NCBI RefSeq assembly: GCF_007558815.1
Contig: NZ_VLTJ01000007.1
Location: forward strand, 124,001-188,000
Direction of reading: 5' to 3'
DNA length: 64,000 nucleotides
Source of the DNA: Verticiella sediminum
Lineage (GTDB): Bacteria; Pseudomonadota; Gammaproteobacteria; Burkholderiales; Burkholderiaceae_B
The notes beneath the pieces are model-generated. The model was not told the origin of the DNA and ran no database searches. It saw only the letters and a list, made by a program, of their open reading frames with translations. The position numbers were made by a program, and so were the translations under genes. Each line of letters begins with the position of its first letter. Position 1 is the first letter of the stretch. This document shows, in pieces, positions 18,614 to 26,523 of the stretch.

Positions 18614-19537
18614 ATGATCCGCAGCATGACCGCCTTCGGCAGCGCGAGCGTCAACCTTCCCATCGGGACGGTGACCCTCGAACTGCGCAGCGTCAACAGC
18701 CGTTACCTCGACCTGTATTTCCGCGTGCCCGACGAGCTGCGCCACCTGGAGGCCGCCCTGCGCGAACGCCTTTGCGCGGCGGTGCCGCGCGGCAAGGTCG
18801 AGGTGCGGGCCAATCTGCTGCGCCGCGCCCAGACCGACCCGGGCCGCATCAACATCGCGGCCCTGCAGGGTGCGGCCGAGCTTCTGCAGGCCGTGCGTGC
18901 CGTCGTGCCCGACACCGCCGCGCCGCGCCTGGCCGAACTGCTGGCCTGGCCCGGCGTGCAGGCCGACGCCGACGACCCGGCGCAGTGGGACGAGGCCGTC
19001 CTGGCCGCCTGCAACCAGGCGCTGGTCCAGTTCCAGCAGGCGCGCGACGCCGAGGGCGCGCGCCTGGCCGGCGTGATGCGCGAGAAGGCGAGCGCGATCG
19101 GCGAAGTCCTTGAACAGGTCCAGGGCCAACTGCCGCAGATACTCAACGACTACCGCGAGCGCCTGGGCCGCAAGCTGCGCGACACCGTGGCCACGGCGTT
19201 CCCGGGCGGTTTCCAGAACATCAGCGGCGCCGAGCTTTCCGAACGGCTCGCCCAGGAAGCCACCCTCTTCACCCTGCGCATCGACGTCGACGAGGAGCTT
19301 GCGCGCCTGAAGTCGCACCTCACCGAGCTCGATCGCATCCTCGGCGGCGGGGGTGCCAGTGGCCGCGGCCGTCCCTCGGGCAGCCCGGGCAAGCGGCTGG
19401 ACTTCCTCTTCCAGGAAATGAACCGCGAGGCGAACACGCTGGGCTCCAAGGCGGGCGCAATCGAGATGACGCGCGCGGCGGTGGATCTGAAGCTGCTGAT
19501 CGAGCAGTTGCGGGAGCAGGCGCAGAACATCGAGTGA
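18614..19537 (+). CDS. yicC: YicC family endoribonuclease/stress protein
   Basis: The 307-residue protein begins MIRSMTAFG and ends with the DUF1732 helix [31 protein letters not shown], both strict YicC hallmarks. [11 protein letters not shown] near residue 30 is another. Recent work describes YicC proteins as RNases or RNase adaptors involved in stationary-phase fitness. In many bacteria it neighbours gmk; here gmk lies 24 kb away. It is divergent from rph. Confidence 0.93.
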   Translation: MIRSMTAFGSASVNLPIGTVTLELRSVNSRYLDLYFRVPDELRHLEAALRERLCAAVPRGKVEVRANLLRRAQTDPGRINIAALQGAAELLQAVRAVVPDTAAPRLAELLAWPGVQADADDPAQWDEAVLAACNQALVQFQQARDAEGARLAGVMREKASAIGEVLEQVQGQLPQILNDYRERLGRKLRDTVATAFPGGFQNISGAELSERLAQEATLFTLRIDVDEELARLKSHLTELDRILGGGGASGRGRPSGSPGKRLDFLFQEMNREANTLGSKAGAIEMTRAAVDLKLLIEQLREQAQNIE

Positions 19538-19657
19538 GGGTTTCGGTGTCGCACGCGCCATCCGAAACGCATTGAGCATCAGATGTCGAGACCGTTGGCT
19601 CAGTAACCCGCAGGTTCGCCGTGACAACAGCCTGACACGCGATAAAGGCCTCGTCGA

Positions 19658-19975
19658 TCATGGCGGCGCGTTGCAGGAATGGGCCATTTCGAGCAGGGTG
19701 GAAGAAGGCGCCTGCGCCAGGAAGATGGCCAGATGGGGGCCTTGCGCCGCGCGCACCGGGCTTGCAAGCCATTGCCGGTACGACGCCTCGCCGTCCCACA
19801 ACGCGCTCACATACATAAGGTCGGGGTCGTCCTGCGAAAGCATCAGCTCGCCCCCGAGAAAACCCGGAATGGCCTCGGCGCATTCCTCGAGCACGCGCCT
19901 GCGTGCAAAGGCCTGCGCGGCCGCTTCGCGTTGGCCTGGATGCACGCGCAAGCTGAGCAATGACCGCACTCTCAT
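19658..19975 (-). CDS. Antibiotic biosynthesis monooxygenase (ABM) domain protein
   Basis: A 105-residue ferredoxin-like alpha+beta protein of the ABM superfamily. It shows the N-terminal strand VRSLLSLRVHPGQREA, then CAEAIPGFLGGELMLSQDDPDLMYVSALWDGEASYRQWLASP, the typical xxWxxxxxxxxW core. Members are small cofactor-independent monooxygenases, heme-degrading enzymes or quinol oxygenases; none of the specific residues identifies a substrate. Its ATG overlaps the stop of the M24 hydrolase gene by four bases (ATGA), so it is the last gene of the MFS-hydrolase-ABM operon. Confidence 0.75.
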   Translation of the reverse strand: MRVRSLLSLRVHPGQREAAAQAFARRRVLEECAEAIPGFLGGELMLSQDDPDLMYVSALWDGEASYRQWLASPVRAAQGPHLAIFLAQAPSSTLLEMAHSCNAPP

Positions 19976-21138
19976 GCCTCCACCTGCAGCGTCAGCGCCT
20001 GCAGCGTCTCGGGCGCGTGCGTGAGCGACAGGTTGCCGGTTTCCGTGACCAGCACCGTGTCGGAAAAACGAAAGCCGCCGATGCCGGGCAGATAGATCCC
20101 CGGTTCAATGCTGAACAGCATTCCCGGCTTGATCTCGTGCGCATAGCCTTCAGCGAGAAACGGCGCTTCGTGCCGCGTCACCCCGAAGCTGTGGCCGGTG
20201 CGATGCAGGCGGTTGTCGCCGTAGCCGCGCGCCTTCAGGAGATCATTGACCCTTCGGTCCACCTCGGCCATGTCGGCGCCCGGCACCGTCAGCTCGAAGC
20301 CGAGGGCACGCGCTTCGAGCATCGCATGGAAGGGCCGTACCGCGGCTTCCGGCACGTGGCCGATGAAAAAGGTGCGCTCCACTTCCGCGCCGTAGCCGTT
20401 CGCCGTGCCGCACAGCAGCGTGACGTGCGGCCCGCCTTCGACCAGCTCGCACGACAGATCGGGCACCAGGTGCGGATCGTGGGAGAACGCGGGTGGCGTG
20501 GCCACCGCGATCGCCTCGCAGGCCAGCACGTTGGCGCGCGGGTTGTCGGCGAGCAGCTCGCCGACGAGTGCGCCGCCGATCTGCGAGTTCAGGGCCAGCG
20601 TCGAGGCACCGGGCCTGGCGGCGGCGAGCAGCCGCGCATGGCCGCGGCTGAGCCACCGGCTCGCATATGCGAGGCGGCCGATCTCGTAGGCCGACTTGAT
20701 CTCGCGTACCGTGTCGACGATGTCGGTCTGCACCGCAGTGCCCGGAACCGCCTTGAACACGGCGAGCGGGCACAGCGATTCGATGCCGACGCGATGCGAC
20801 GGCTTGAGCACCTCGTTCAGGCGGTCGGACCACATCTGCCCTTTGGGCGCGGGGAATTCGAAGTAGGTCAGGAGCTGTAGTTCGCCGACGGCGCGCGAGC
20901 GCACGTGCGTTTCTTCCAGCTTCGGGCACAGCAGGGTCGGCGCACCGCTGGCAGGCACCAGAAGGATGAACGGCCGCTCGTGGACGAAGTTCTTGAAGTT
21001 CGTCAGGTAGTAGATGTTCGACGGGTCGTGGCTGAGATAGAAGTCCAGGCCCTGCCGGGCCATCTCAGCCTGCACCGCGCCAAGGCGCCGCGAGATTTCC
21101 GGTGGGTCGGGGTTCTCGCAGGATGGGATGATTTGCAT
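19972..21138 (-). CDS. M24 'pita-bread' hydrolase with degenerate metal site (creatinase/ectoine-hydrolase-like)
   Basis: The 388-residue protein has the two-domain M24 layout: an N-terminal creatinase domain (to about 150) and a C-terminal pita-bread fold. His316 (RTGHSFGV), His323 (RHEAP) and Glu345 (SIEPGIY) are in place. The first Asp of the D-x-G metal motif is lost (LLCGTANGYG), the second is Glu252 (AEVERTF), and the final RxED Glu is Ser359 (FRFSD). This is how creatinase- and DoeA-like metal-independent amidohydrolases differ from Xaa-Pro peptidases. Hydrolysis of a small C-N bond substrate is therefore likelier than peptidase action. It lies 17 bases behind an MFS transporter. Confidence 0.82.
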   Translation of the reverse strand: MQIIPSCENPDPPEISRRLGAVQAEMARQGLDFYLSHDPSNIYYLTNFKNFVHERPFILLVPASGAPTLLCPKLEETHVRSRAVGELQLLTYFEFPAPKGQMWSDRLNEVLKPSHRVGIESLCPLAVFKAVPGTAVQTDIVDTVREIKSAYEIGRLAYASRWLSRGHARLLAAARPGASTLALNSQIGGALVGELLADNPRANVLACEAIAVATPPAFSHDPHLVPDLSCELVEGGPHVTLLCGTANGYGAEVERTFFIGHVPEAAVRPFHAMLEARALGFELTVPGADMAEVDRRVNDLLKARGYGDNRLHRTGHSFGVTRHEAPFLAEGYAHEIKPGMLFSIEPGIYLPGIGGFRFSDTVLVTETGNLSLTHAPETLQALTLQVEA

Positions 21139-21155
21139 GGATGTGTCCTCTGTGC

Positions 21156-22526
21156 TCAGTGAGCCATCTCTTGCGCCGAGATGGCTTCGAGCGACCGGTT
21201 CTTGGTGGAAACGCCGAAGATCAGCACGGCGAGCCCACCGAACAGCAGCACGGCCGTCGTCATGCTGAACACGCCGGCAAAGCCGGCAGCGGGATAGACG
21301 AGGCCCACCATGAGGGGAGCGATGGCTCCGCCGAAGCGGCTCATGCCGGAAGCCATGCCGGTGCCGGTGGCGCGCACCTGGGTCGGGAACACCTCCGGCG
21401 TGTAGGCATAAATGCCGGCGTAGGCGCCATTCATGAAGAAGGACAGTGCCATCCCCGCAAACATGATCTGGGTCTCGCCTGTGGCGAGGCCCATGGTGAT
21501 GGCGGACACGCCGCCCAGCAGCATGTAGGAGACGATGACCGCCTTGCGGCCGATGACCTCGTTGAGCCAGGCGGCAGAGAAGTAGCCCGGGATCTGCGCG
21601 ACGTACATCACGATGGAGAAGCCGAAGCTCCTGGTCAGCGACATGCCGTTTTGCACCAGCAGGCTCGGAATCCAGGTGAAGAAAGCGTAGTAGCTGAAGG
21701 CTTGCGACATCCACAGCGCCCAGGTCATGAGGGTGATGCGCCTGAGCTTGCGCGAGAGCAGCGTGGCGTAGTTCTTCAGCGGCGAGCCGCGCTCGGCACT
21801 CGGCGTCTGCGAGGCGACTTCCTCCGGGTCCAGCGCGGGCAATGCGGCGCCGCGCTGCATGGCTGAAGCTTCCATCACGGTCAAGGTGGCCTCGGCCTCA
21901 GCGGCGCGACCCTGGCTCTCGAGCCAGCGCGGCGATTCGGGCAGGGTGCGGCGCCACCACAGCAGGATCACGACTGGCGCGGCCGTGATGAGGATGACGT
22001 AGCGCCAGCCGTCGGGGGACGTTGGCACGATGAAGTAGCCCAGCAGCGCCGCGAGCACGAAGCCGAACGAGAAGAAGCCCGCCAGCGCCCCGGTGAAGAT
22101 GCCGCGGTAGCGGCGGGCGACGAACTCGGAGAGATAGGGCGCGATGATCACGCTCTCGGCGCCGGCGCCAATGCCGGCCACGATGCGCAGTGCCACGAAG
22201 GCGTGCCAGTCGTTGACCATCGCGCTGGCGGCCGAGGCCAGGCAATACAGGACCAGCGCGGACATCATCACCTTGCGCCGGCCGATCAGGTCGCCCAGCG
22301 TGCCGGCTGAGAACGCGCCGACGATGGCGCCGACGAAGGCCGCGCTGACCATCATGCCGAGTTCCGCGGTGGACAGGTTCCAGGTCGTGCGCAGTACCGG
22401 TATGACGAAGGCGAGGACCGCGCCGTCCATCGCATCGAAGGTGTAGCCCAGGCCGCCGGCAAGCAACATTTTGCGATGGAAGCCGGAAAACGGAAGCCGC
22501 TCGACGCGGGCCGAGATCATGGTCAT
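21156..22526 (-). CDS. MFS transporter (AAHS/sugar-porter-like)
   Basis: A 456-residue, 12-helix major facilitator protein of the inner membrane. Motif A is GDLIGRRK between helices 2 and 3, the post-helix-6 motif is PESPRWL, and the second half repeats NEVIGRKAV. A long cytoplasmic loop (about 210-255) separates the halves. Related porters import aromatic acids or organic acids. It leads the operon with the M24 hydrolase and ABM protein and is divergent from a LysR regulator, so it probably imports the hydrolase substrate. The first of two adjacent ATGs (22526) is used. Confidence 0.9.
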   Translation of the reverse strand: MTMISARVERLPFSGFHRKMLLAGGLGYTFDAMDGAVLAFVIPVLRTTWNLSTAELGMMVSAAFVGAIVGAFSAGTLGDLIGRRKVMMSALVLYCLASAASAMVNDWHAFVALRIVAGIGAGAESVIIAPYLSEFVARRYRGIFTGALAGFFSFGFVLAALLGYFIVPTSPDGWRYVILITAAPVVILLWWRRTLPESPRWLESQGRAAEAEATLTVMEASAMQRGAALPALDPEEVASQTPSAERGSPLKNYATLLSRKLRRITLMTWALWMSQAFSYYAFFTWIPSLLVQNGMSLTRSFGFSIVMYVAQIPGYFSAAWLNEVIGRKAVIVSYMLLGGVSAITMGLATGETQIMFAGMALSFFMNGAYAGIYAYTPEVFPTQVRATGTGMASGMSRFGGAIAPLMVGLVYPAAGFAGVFSMTTAVLLFGGLAVLIFGVSTKNRSLEAISAQEMAH

Positions 22527-22671
22527 GGCGAGGCTGTCTCCATTTCTTGGGAGTGAGAGGATGGGCGATGACCATCCAAGCTCGCCAGAGTAGGATCAAA
22601 GAAAGATATTGAAAAATTTATATACTGAATTCACTCCATCGACTGCGTGAATGGTTCCAGCACCCGCATCC
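22527..22671. promoter_or_regulatory. AT-rich divergent LysR/MFS control region
   Basis: The 145 bases between the two divergent start codons contain an island (about 22597-22633) that is far richer in A+T than the flanks. It holds the exact palindrome TGAATTCA at 22626-22633 and flanking ATAT half-elements. LysR regulators usually bind such divergent regions at T-N11-A dyads. The specific box cannot be fixed from one sequence. Confidence 0.45.
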
Positions 22672-23616
22672 ATGAACTACCGCAACGCCGATCTCAACCT
22701 GCTGAAGGTGTTCGAAGCCCTGATGATCGAGGGCAATGTCACTCGCACCGCGCACAAGCTCTCGCTGACCCAGCCCACGGTCAGCAACGCGCTGAAGCGG
22801 CTGCGCGAGACCTACGACGACCCGCTGTTCGTGCGCAGCGGCGCAGGCGTGCGCCCGACCCGGCGCGCCTTGGAGTTGTGGTCGCCGCTATCGCGCTCCC
22901 TGCGCACCATCCGAGGCACGCTCGAGGGGGAGAGCTTCGACGCGTTGCACAGCGACGCACGCGTGACGATTTCGATGACCGACTACGTGGCATGCATCGC
23001 CGGTCCCCGGCTGCTGGAGCGTCTGGGCAAGCTCGCGCCGGGGATGCGATTGCATGCCCTTCCCGGGACGGTGGTGGACTTCGGACAGTCGTTGGACAAC
23101 AACAGAGCGGATTTCGCCATCGGAGCCTACAACGACGACGTGGAAAGGCCGGGCTTCATGCGATCACGCCGGCTGTGGACGGTGGAGTTTCCCTGCTTCA
23201 TGCGCAGCGGACACCCCCTTGCGAAGCTGGACAGGATTCCGCTGAAGCGATTTCTGAATGCACGTCATCTGGACGTGAGCCTCGCGGGCCATGCGGGCGC
23301 CATCTACGACCGGGTACTGCAAAGCCGTGGCTTGCAACGCAACCTGGTCGCGACGGTGAGTCACTACTCGGCGGCCTACGAGGCCGTGCGCCGATCCGAC
23401 CTGATCGCGGTGCTGCCCTGGTCCGAGGGCCTCGAGACGGTGCGCACGACAGGCCTCAAGCGCGTTGCGCCGCCGGTTGCGGCGCCTGCGCGCACCGTCG
23501 AACTGGTCTGGCATGAACGGTACGAGACCTCGGCACTGCACCAGTGGTTCATTGCGCTGGTCATCGAGATGCTGGCGCGAGATCCACTTTCTCCCATCGC
23601 CCGCGCTCGTCGATAG
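22672..23616 (+). CDS. LysR family transcriptional regulator
   Basis: The 314-residue product begins MNYRNADLNLLKVFEALM, with a winged helix-turn-helix (GNVTRTAHKLSLTQPTVSNALKRLRE, about 25-50) and PLFVRSGAGVRPTRRA, the NahR/NodD-like subgroup. The effector-binding domain follows. It is divergent from the MFS/M24/ABM operon and is the obvious candidate regulator. An ATG seven codons upstream (22651) is possible, but the chosen start matches the subgroup's usual N terminus. Confidence 0.92.
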   Translation: MNYRNADLNLLKVFEALMIEGNVTRTAHKLSLTQPTVSNALKRLRETYDDPLFVRSGAGVRPTRRALELWSPLSRSLRTIRGTLEGESFDALHSDARVTISMTDYVACIAGPRLLERLGKLAPGMRLHALPGTVVDFGQSLDNNRADFAIGAYNDDVERPGFMRSRRLWTVEFPCFMRSGHPLAKLDRIPLKRFLNARHLDVSLAGHAGAIYDRVLQSRGLQRNLVATVSHYSAAYEAVRRSDLIAVLPWSEGLETVRTTGLKRVAPPVAAPARTVELVWHERYETSALHQWFIALVIEMLARDPLSPIARARR

Positions 23617-23675
23617 GGCCCGCGTCGCGGCACGACCCGGCCTTCATCCCCGTGGCGCGCCGCGCACTGCTCCGC

Positions 23676-24623
23676 TTAGCTGGCGACGATGCCCCGGCGA
23701 ATCAGTTCGAGTCCGCGCCGGTAGGTGGTCAGCTCGAAGTCCGGAAACCGCCGCTTGAACTTCGTGGAATCAAAGAGGTTGTCGTGCTCGTACCGGGGCA
23801 GCAGTTCCCTGATCTCGCGCACTTGCCTGGAGAAGAGGCCGGCGGCTGACAAGGTCCATTTGCCGATGACGCCATAAGAGGCCTCTCTTCCAAAGGCCTC
23901 GCTGGCCATGGCGACGAACTCCTTGTACGTCGGCCGGTCGTCGCAGCACGGCAGGTGCCAGGTCTGCCCGAACGCGTCAGGCGTGTTGCCCAGGACCGCC
24001 AGTGCGTGGCTCGCGTCGGGCGTCCAGATGAGCGTTCGCCGTGTGTCGTCGCGCACCGGCACGCGCGGCTTCTTGCCATCCTTGAGCCTGTCGATGACCA
24101 GTGCATTCGTGAAGCTCTGGGTCTTGCCCGGGCCGTAGAACTCGGGCGCGCGGCCGATGAGGACCGGAATATCGCCGCGCGCCATCTCTTCGAGCACCAT
24201 CGACGCCATTGCCGCGCGCACCTTGCCCTTGCGGCCGACCGGCGCGAACGGCATCTCCTCCGTCTGGAGCCGGTCGTCCTGCGGATACATATACGTGTTG
24301 TCGAAATAGGCGAAGCTGGCGCCCTCCGCCCGGCATGCGTTCAGGGCGTTCCCGAGCATCACAGGAAACTGCTTTTCCCACAGCTCGGTATCCGGCGGCA
24401 GACCGGCCGTGAAGTAGACGACGCGGCTGCCCCTGACCGCATAAAGGGTCTGCCTCGCATCGAGCAGGTCGGCGGACACCAGGCAGTCGGTCTCGTTGAC
24501 CTTGCGCGGGTTGCGGCTCACCAGCCTCACCTCGCTCGTGTAGCTGCGTCGCAGCTCGCGCGCCAGTTCCGTGGCGATCTGACCATTCGCTCCCAAGACC
24601 GTCTGCATTCCGTTCGCCTTCAT
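23676..24623 (-). CDS. NAD(P)-binding Rossmann-fold protein, extended/atypical SDR
   Basis: A 315-residue protein with an N-terminal VLGANGQIATELARELRR nucleotide motif (GxNGxxG type, 11-17) and conserved extended-SDR segments. YFDNTYMYPQ takes the place of an active-site Ser/Tyr region, and GRAPEFYGPG is typical of NAD-dependent epimerase/dehydratase-like proteins. No classic YxxxK is evident (GRKGKVRAAM occupies the region), so it may be an atypical reductase or a redox sensor. The ATG at 24623 follows GAGGTG. It is transcribed from the MerR-type promoter at 24651-24681, divergent from the merR-like gene. Confidence 0.8.
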   Translation of the reverse strand: MKANGMQTVLGANGQIATELARELRRSYTSEVRLVSRNPRKVNETDCLVSADLLDARQTLYAVRGSRVVYFTAGLPPDTELWEKQFPVMLGNALNACRAEGASFAYFDNTYMYPQDDRLQTEEMPFAPVGRKGKVRAAMASMVLEEMARGDIPVLIGRAPEFYGPGKTQSFTNALVIDRLKDGKKPRVPVRDDTRRTLIWTPDASHALAVLGNTPDAFGQTWHLPCCDDRPTYKEFVAMASEAFGREASYGVIGKWTLSAAGLFSRQVREIRELLPRYEHDNLFDSTKFKRRFPDFELTTYRRGLELIRRGIVAS

Positions 24624-24650
24624 GACGTTGCACCTCGCATATGCGCCGAG

Positions 24651-24681
24651 AGATTAACCTTGAAGTCAGGTTCAATGTCAA
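24651..24681 (-). promoter_or_regulatory. MerR-type promoter with 19-bp spacer
   Basis: Read on the minus strand, TTGACA (24676-24681) and TAATCT (24651-24656) are separated by exactly 19 bases. The spacer contains the dyad TTGAA-CCTGAC-TTCAA (24660-24675). An overlong spacer with a central dyad is the hallmark of promoters activated by MerR-family twisting. Transcription would start near 24644 and lead directly into the SDR gene at 24623. The merR-like gene is divergent at 24711. Confidence 0.85.
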
Positions 24682-24710
24682 ACTGTGCATCTCATCGGAG
24701 CATCGTGAAC

Positions 24711-25169
24711 ATGAAAATCGGAGAACTCGCGCAGCGCACGGGTCTGGCACCGTCCCGCATCCGTTTCTATGAACGCATCGGCCTGCTCAAGGCGGTCGAG
24801 CGCCAAGCCAACGGCTACCGTAGCTACCCCGACGATGCGGCTTTGACACTCAGACTGATCACTGCCGGGCAGCGCCTGGGCTTCAGCCTGGACGAGCTGC
24901 GCGTGCTGCTGCCCAGCGATCTCGCGCAATGGGAGCATGGCACCCTGGTCGACACGCTGCGCCGGAAGGTGTTCGACATCGAGGCCCTGCAGGCACAACT
25001 CGCGCAAAGCAGGGCGCACCTGCTCGAACTGGTGGCGCAGATCGAGGCCAAGCCGCAGGACATGACCTGCGCCGCCAACGCCCGGCGTGTGCTCTCGGAG
25101 CTGCCGCTGACAGCGGCAGGCGGTGCGGGCGCCCCGGCTTCGGCGACGAAGGCCGGTCGCCACCGCTAG
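24711..25169 (+). CDS. MerR family transcriptional regulator
   Basis: The 152-residue protein starts MKIGELAQRTGLAPSRIRFYERIGLL, the canonical MerR helix-turn-helix, followed by the RSYPDDA wing and a coiled-coil dimerisation helix (about 85-120). There is no SoxR Cys cluster and no CueR/MerR metal-binding cysteine pair, only one Cys near the end (MTCAANA), so a small organic effector is likely. It is divergent from the SDR gene, whose promoter carries its likely operator. Confidence 0.93.
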   Translation: MKIGELAQRTGLAPSRIRFYERIGLLKAVERQANGYRSYPDDAALTLRLITAGQRLGFSLDELRVLLPSDLAQWEHGTLVDTLRRKVFDIEALQAQLAQSRAHLLELVAQIEAKPQDMTCAANARRVLSELPLTAAGGAGAPASATKAGRHR

Positions 25170-25204
25170 CCCCCCGCCCGTCGACAGCTACCGGGTGGCC
25201 GCGG

Positions 25205-26200
25205 TCAATCCAGCCGCGCCCCCGACACCTGCACCAGCGCCTGCCACACCGGCAGATCCTGCTGATAGTTGGCGGCGAACTGCTCGGGCGTATTGCCCAG
25301 CGCGGTGAAGCCCATGGTGGCAAAGCGCTCGCGTACTTCGTCGACCGCCAGCACCGCGGCGACTTCCTGCGAAACGCGCTGCACGATCTCGGGCGGGGTC
25401 TTGGCCGGTGCGGCCAGACCGACCCAGCCGACGATGCTGTAGGCGTCGTCCTGCAGCCCTTGTTCATACAAGGTGGGCGTGTCCGGCAGCACCGCCATGC
25501 GCGTCCTGCCGGTGGTGCCGATGATCTTGAGGCGGCCGGTGTCGGCGTGGGGCTTGACGCCCATGGCGCTGGCGAACGCCATCGGCACCAGCCCGCCCAG
25601 CATGTCCTGCAGCATGGCGGCCTCGCCCTTGTACGGCACGTGCGACATGTCGGCCTTGGTGACTTCGCTCATGTAGGCGCCGCCCAGGTGGGCGTACGAG
25701 CCCACGCCCCAGGAGCCGTACGAGAGCTTGCCCTGGTTCTGGCGGATGTACGCGATCAGCTCCGGCCCGGTGTTCACCGGCACCGAGGGATGCACGGCGA
25801 GCACGACCGGCGCGGTCGCGATCTGGCTCACCATGACCAGGTCCTTCTGCGGGTCGTAGGGCATCTTCTCGAACAGGAACTGGTTGATGAGCAGCGACGT
25901 GCTCAGCGAGAAGACGAAGGTATAGCCATCCGGATCGGCGTTGGCGCCCGCTGCGGTGCCCATCAGGCCCGCGGCGCCGCCGCGGTTCTCGATGATGATG
26001 GGCTGCCCCAGGCGCCCGGAGAGCTTCTCGGCGACGATGCGCGCCGAGATGTCGGTGCCGCCGCCCGGATTGAAGGGCACGATGAAGCGGATCGGTCGCT
26101 CGGGATAGTTGCTGGCGTGGGCCAGCGGCCATGCGGCGAAAGCCGCGGCGGCAGCACCGAGGGCAAGAACACGGCGACGGGTGCTGTCGTACTTGAACAT
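25205..26200 (-). CDS. Bug/TctC family periplasmic solute receptor
   Basis: A 331-residue precursor. The signal sequence contains STRRRVLALGAAAAAFAAWPLAHA, a twin-arginine-like start with cleavage after AHA. The mature part has YPERPIRFIVPFNPGGGTDISAR, the loop that cradles the carboxylate ligand, IENRGGAAG, and YGSWGVGSYAHLGG, all Bug hallmarks. These receptors bind dicarboxylates, nicotinate or similar acids. No TctA/TctB permease is adjacent, as for most Bug genes in this family of bacteria. The ATG at 26200 follows CAGGAG. Confidence 0.93.
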   Translation of the reverse strand: MFKYDSTRRRVLALGAAAAAFAAWPLAHASNYPERPIRFIVPFNPGGGTDISARIVAEKLSGRLGQPIIIENRGGAAGLMGTAAGANADPDGYTFVFSLSTSLLINQFLFEKMPYDPQKDLVMVSQIATAPVVLAVHPSVPVNTGPELIAYIRQNQGKLSYGSWGVGSYAHLGGAYMSEVTKADMSHVPYKGEAAMLQDMLGGLVPMAFASAMGVKPHADTGRLKIIGTTGRTRMAVLPDTPTLYEQGLQDDAYSIVGWVGLAAPAKTPPEIVQRVSQEVAAVLAVDEVRERFATMGFTALGNTPEQFAANYQQDLPVWQALVQVSGARLD

Positions 26201-26317
26201 GGGCAGGTCTCCTGAATATCGTGATGTCGATGCATGGCGCACCGACAGCCCATGATAGGAAGTGCGCGCCCGAGTGCGCAGCAGCCGAAGCCGTGCGATG
26301 TTCCGCTGTGCAGGACG

Positions 26318-26348
26318 GTTTTCGCTAAGTGTTTCGTTCTGCGAAAAC
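26318..26348. promoter_or_regulatory. Nested inverted repeats upstream of the Bug gene (IclR-like operator candidate)
   Basis: GTTTTCGC (26318-26325) and GCGAAAAC (26341-26348) are exact inverted 8-mers. Inside them TTTCG-TTCTG-CGAAA (26332-26346) is a second exact dyad. IclR-family operators commonly have such TTTCG/CGAAA arms. The element is about 130 bases upstream of the Bug start, within the 323-base gap 26201-26523, which otherwise holds no gene. Confidence 0.45.
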
Positions 26349-26523
26349 GTGCCCACGTTGGCCGCGGCTCCTGGCGAAAGAAGACGAAAAAGCGGCAGGC
26401 CGCGAGGTGAACGAGGCCGGCCCCCGGGCGCCTCCCGTAAAATGACCATCCCGTCATCCTCCACACGGAAAGCGACGTCAACCGCCGCAACCGGCCCGGT
26501 CGGCGCGCCTTGCCGTGCCCTCC

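Noticed and set aside
21139-21714. N-terminal extension of the M24 hydrolase frame
   Set aside because: It lies inside the MFS gene in another frame, and the M24 family start is at 21138.
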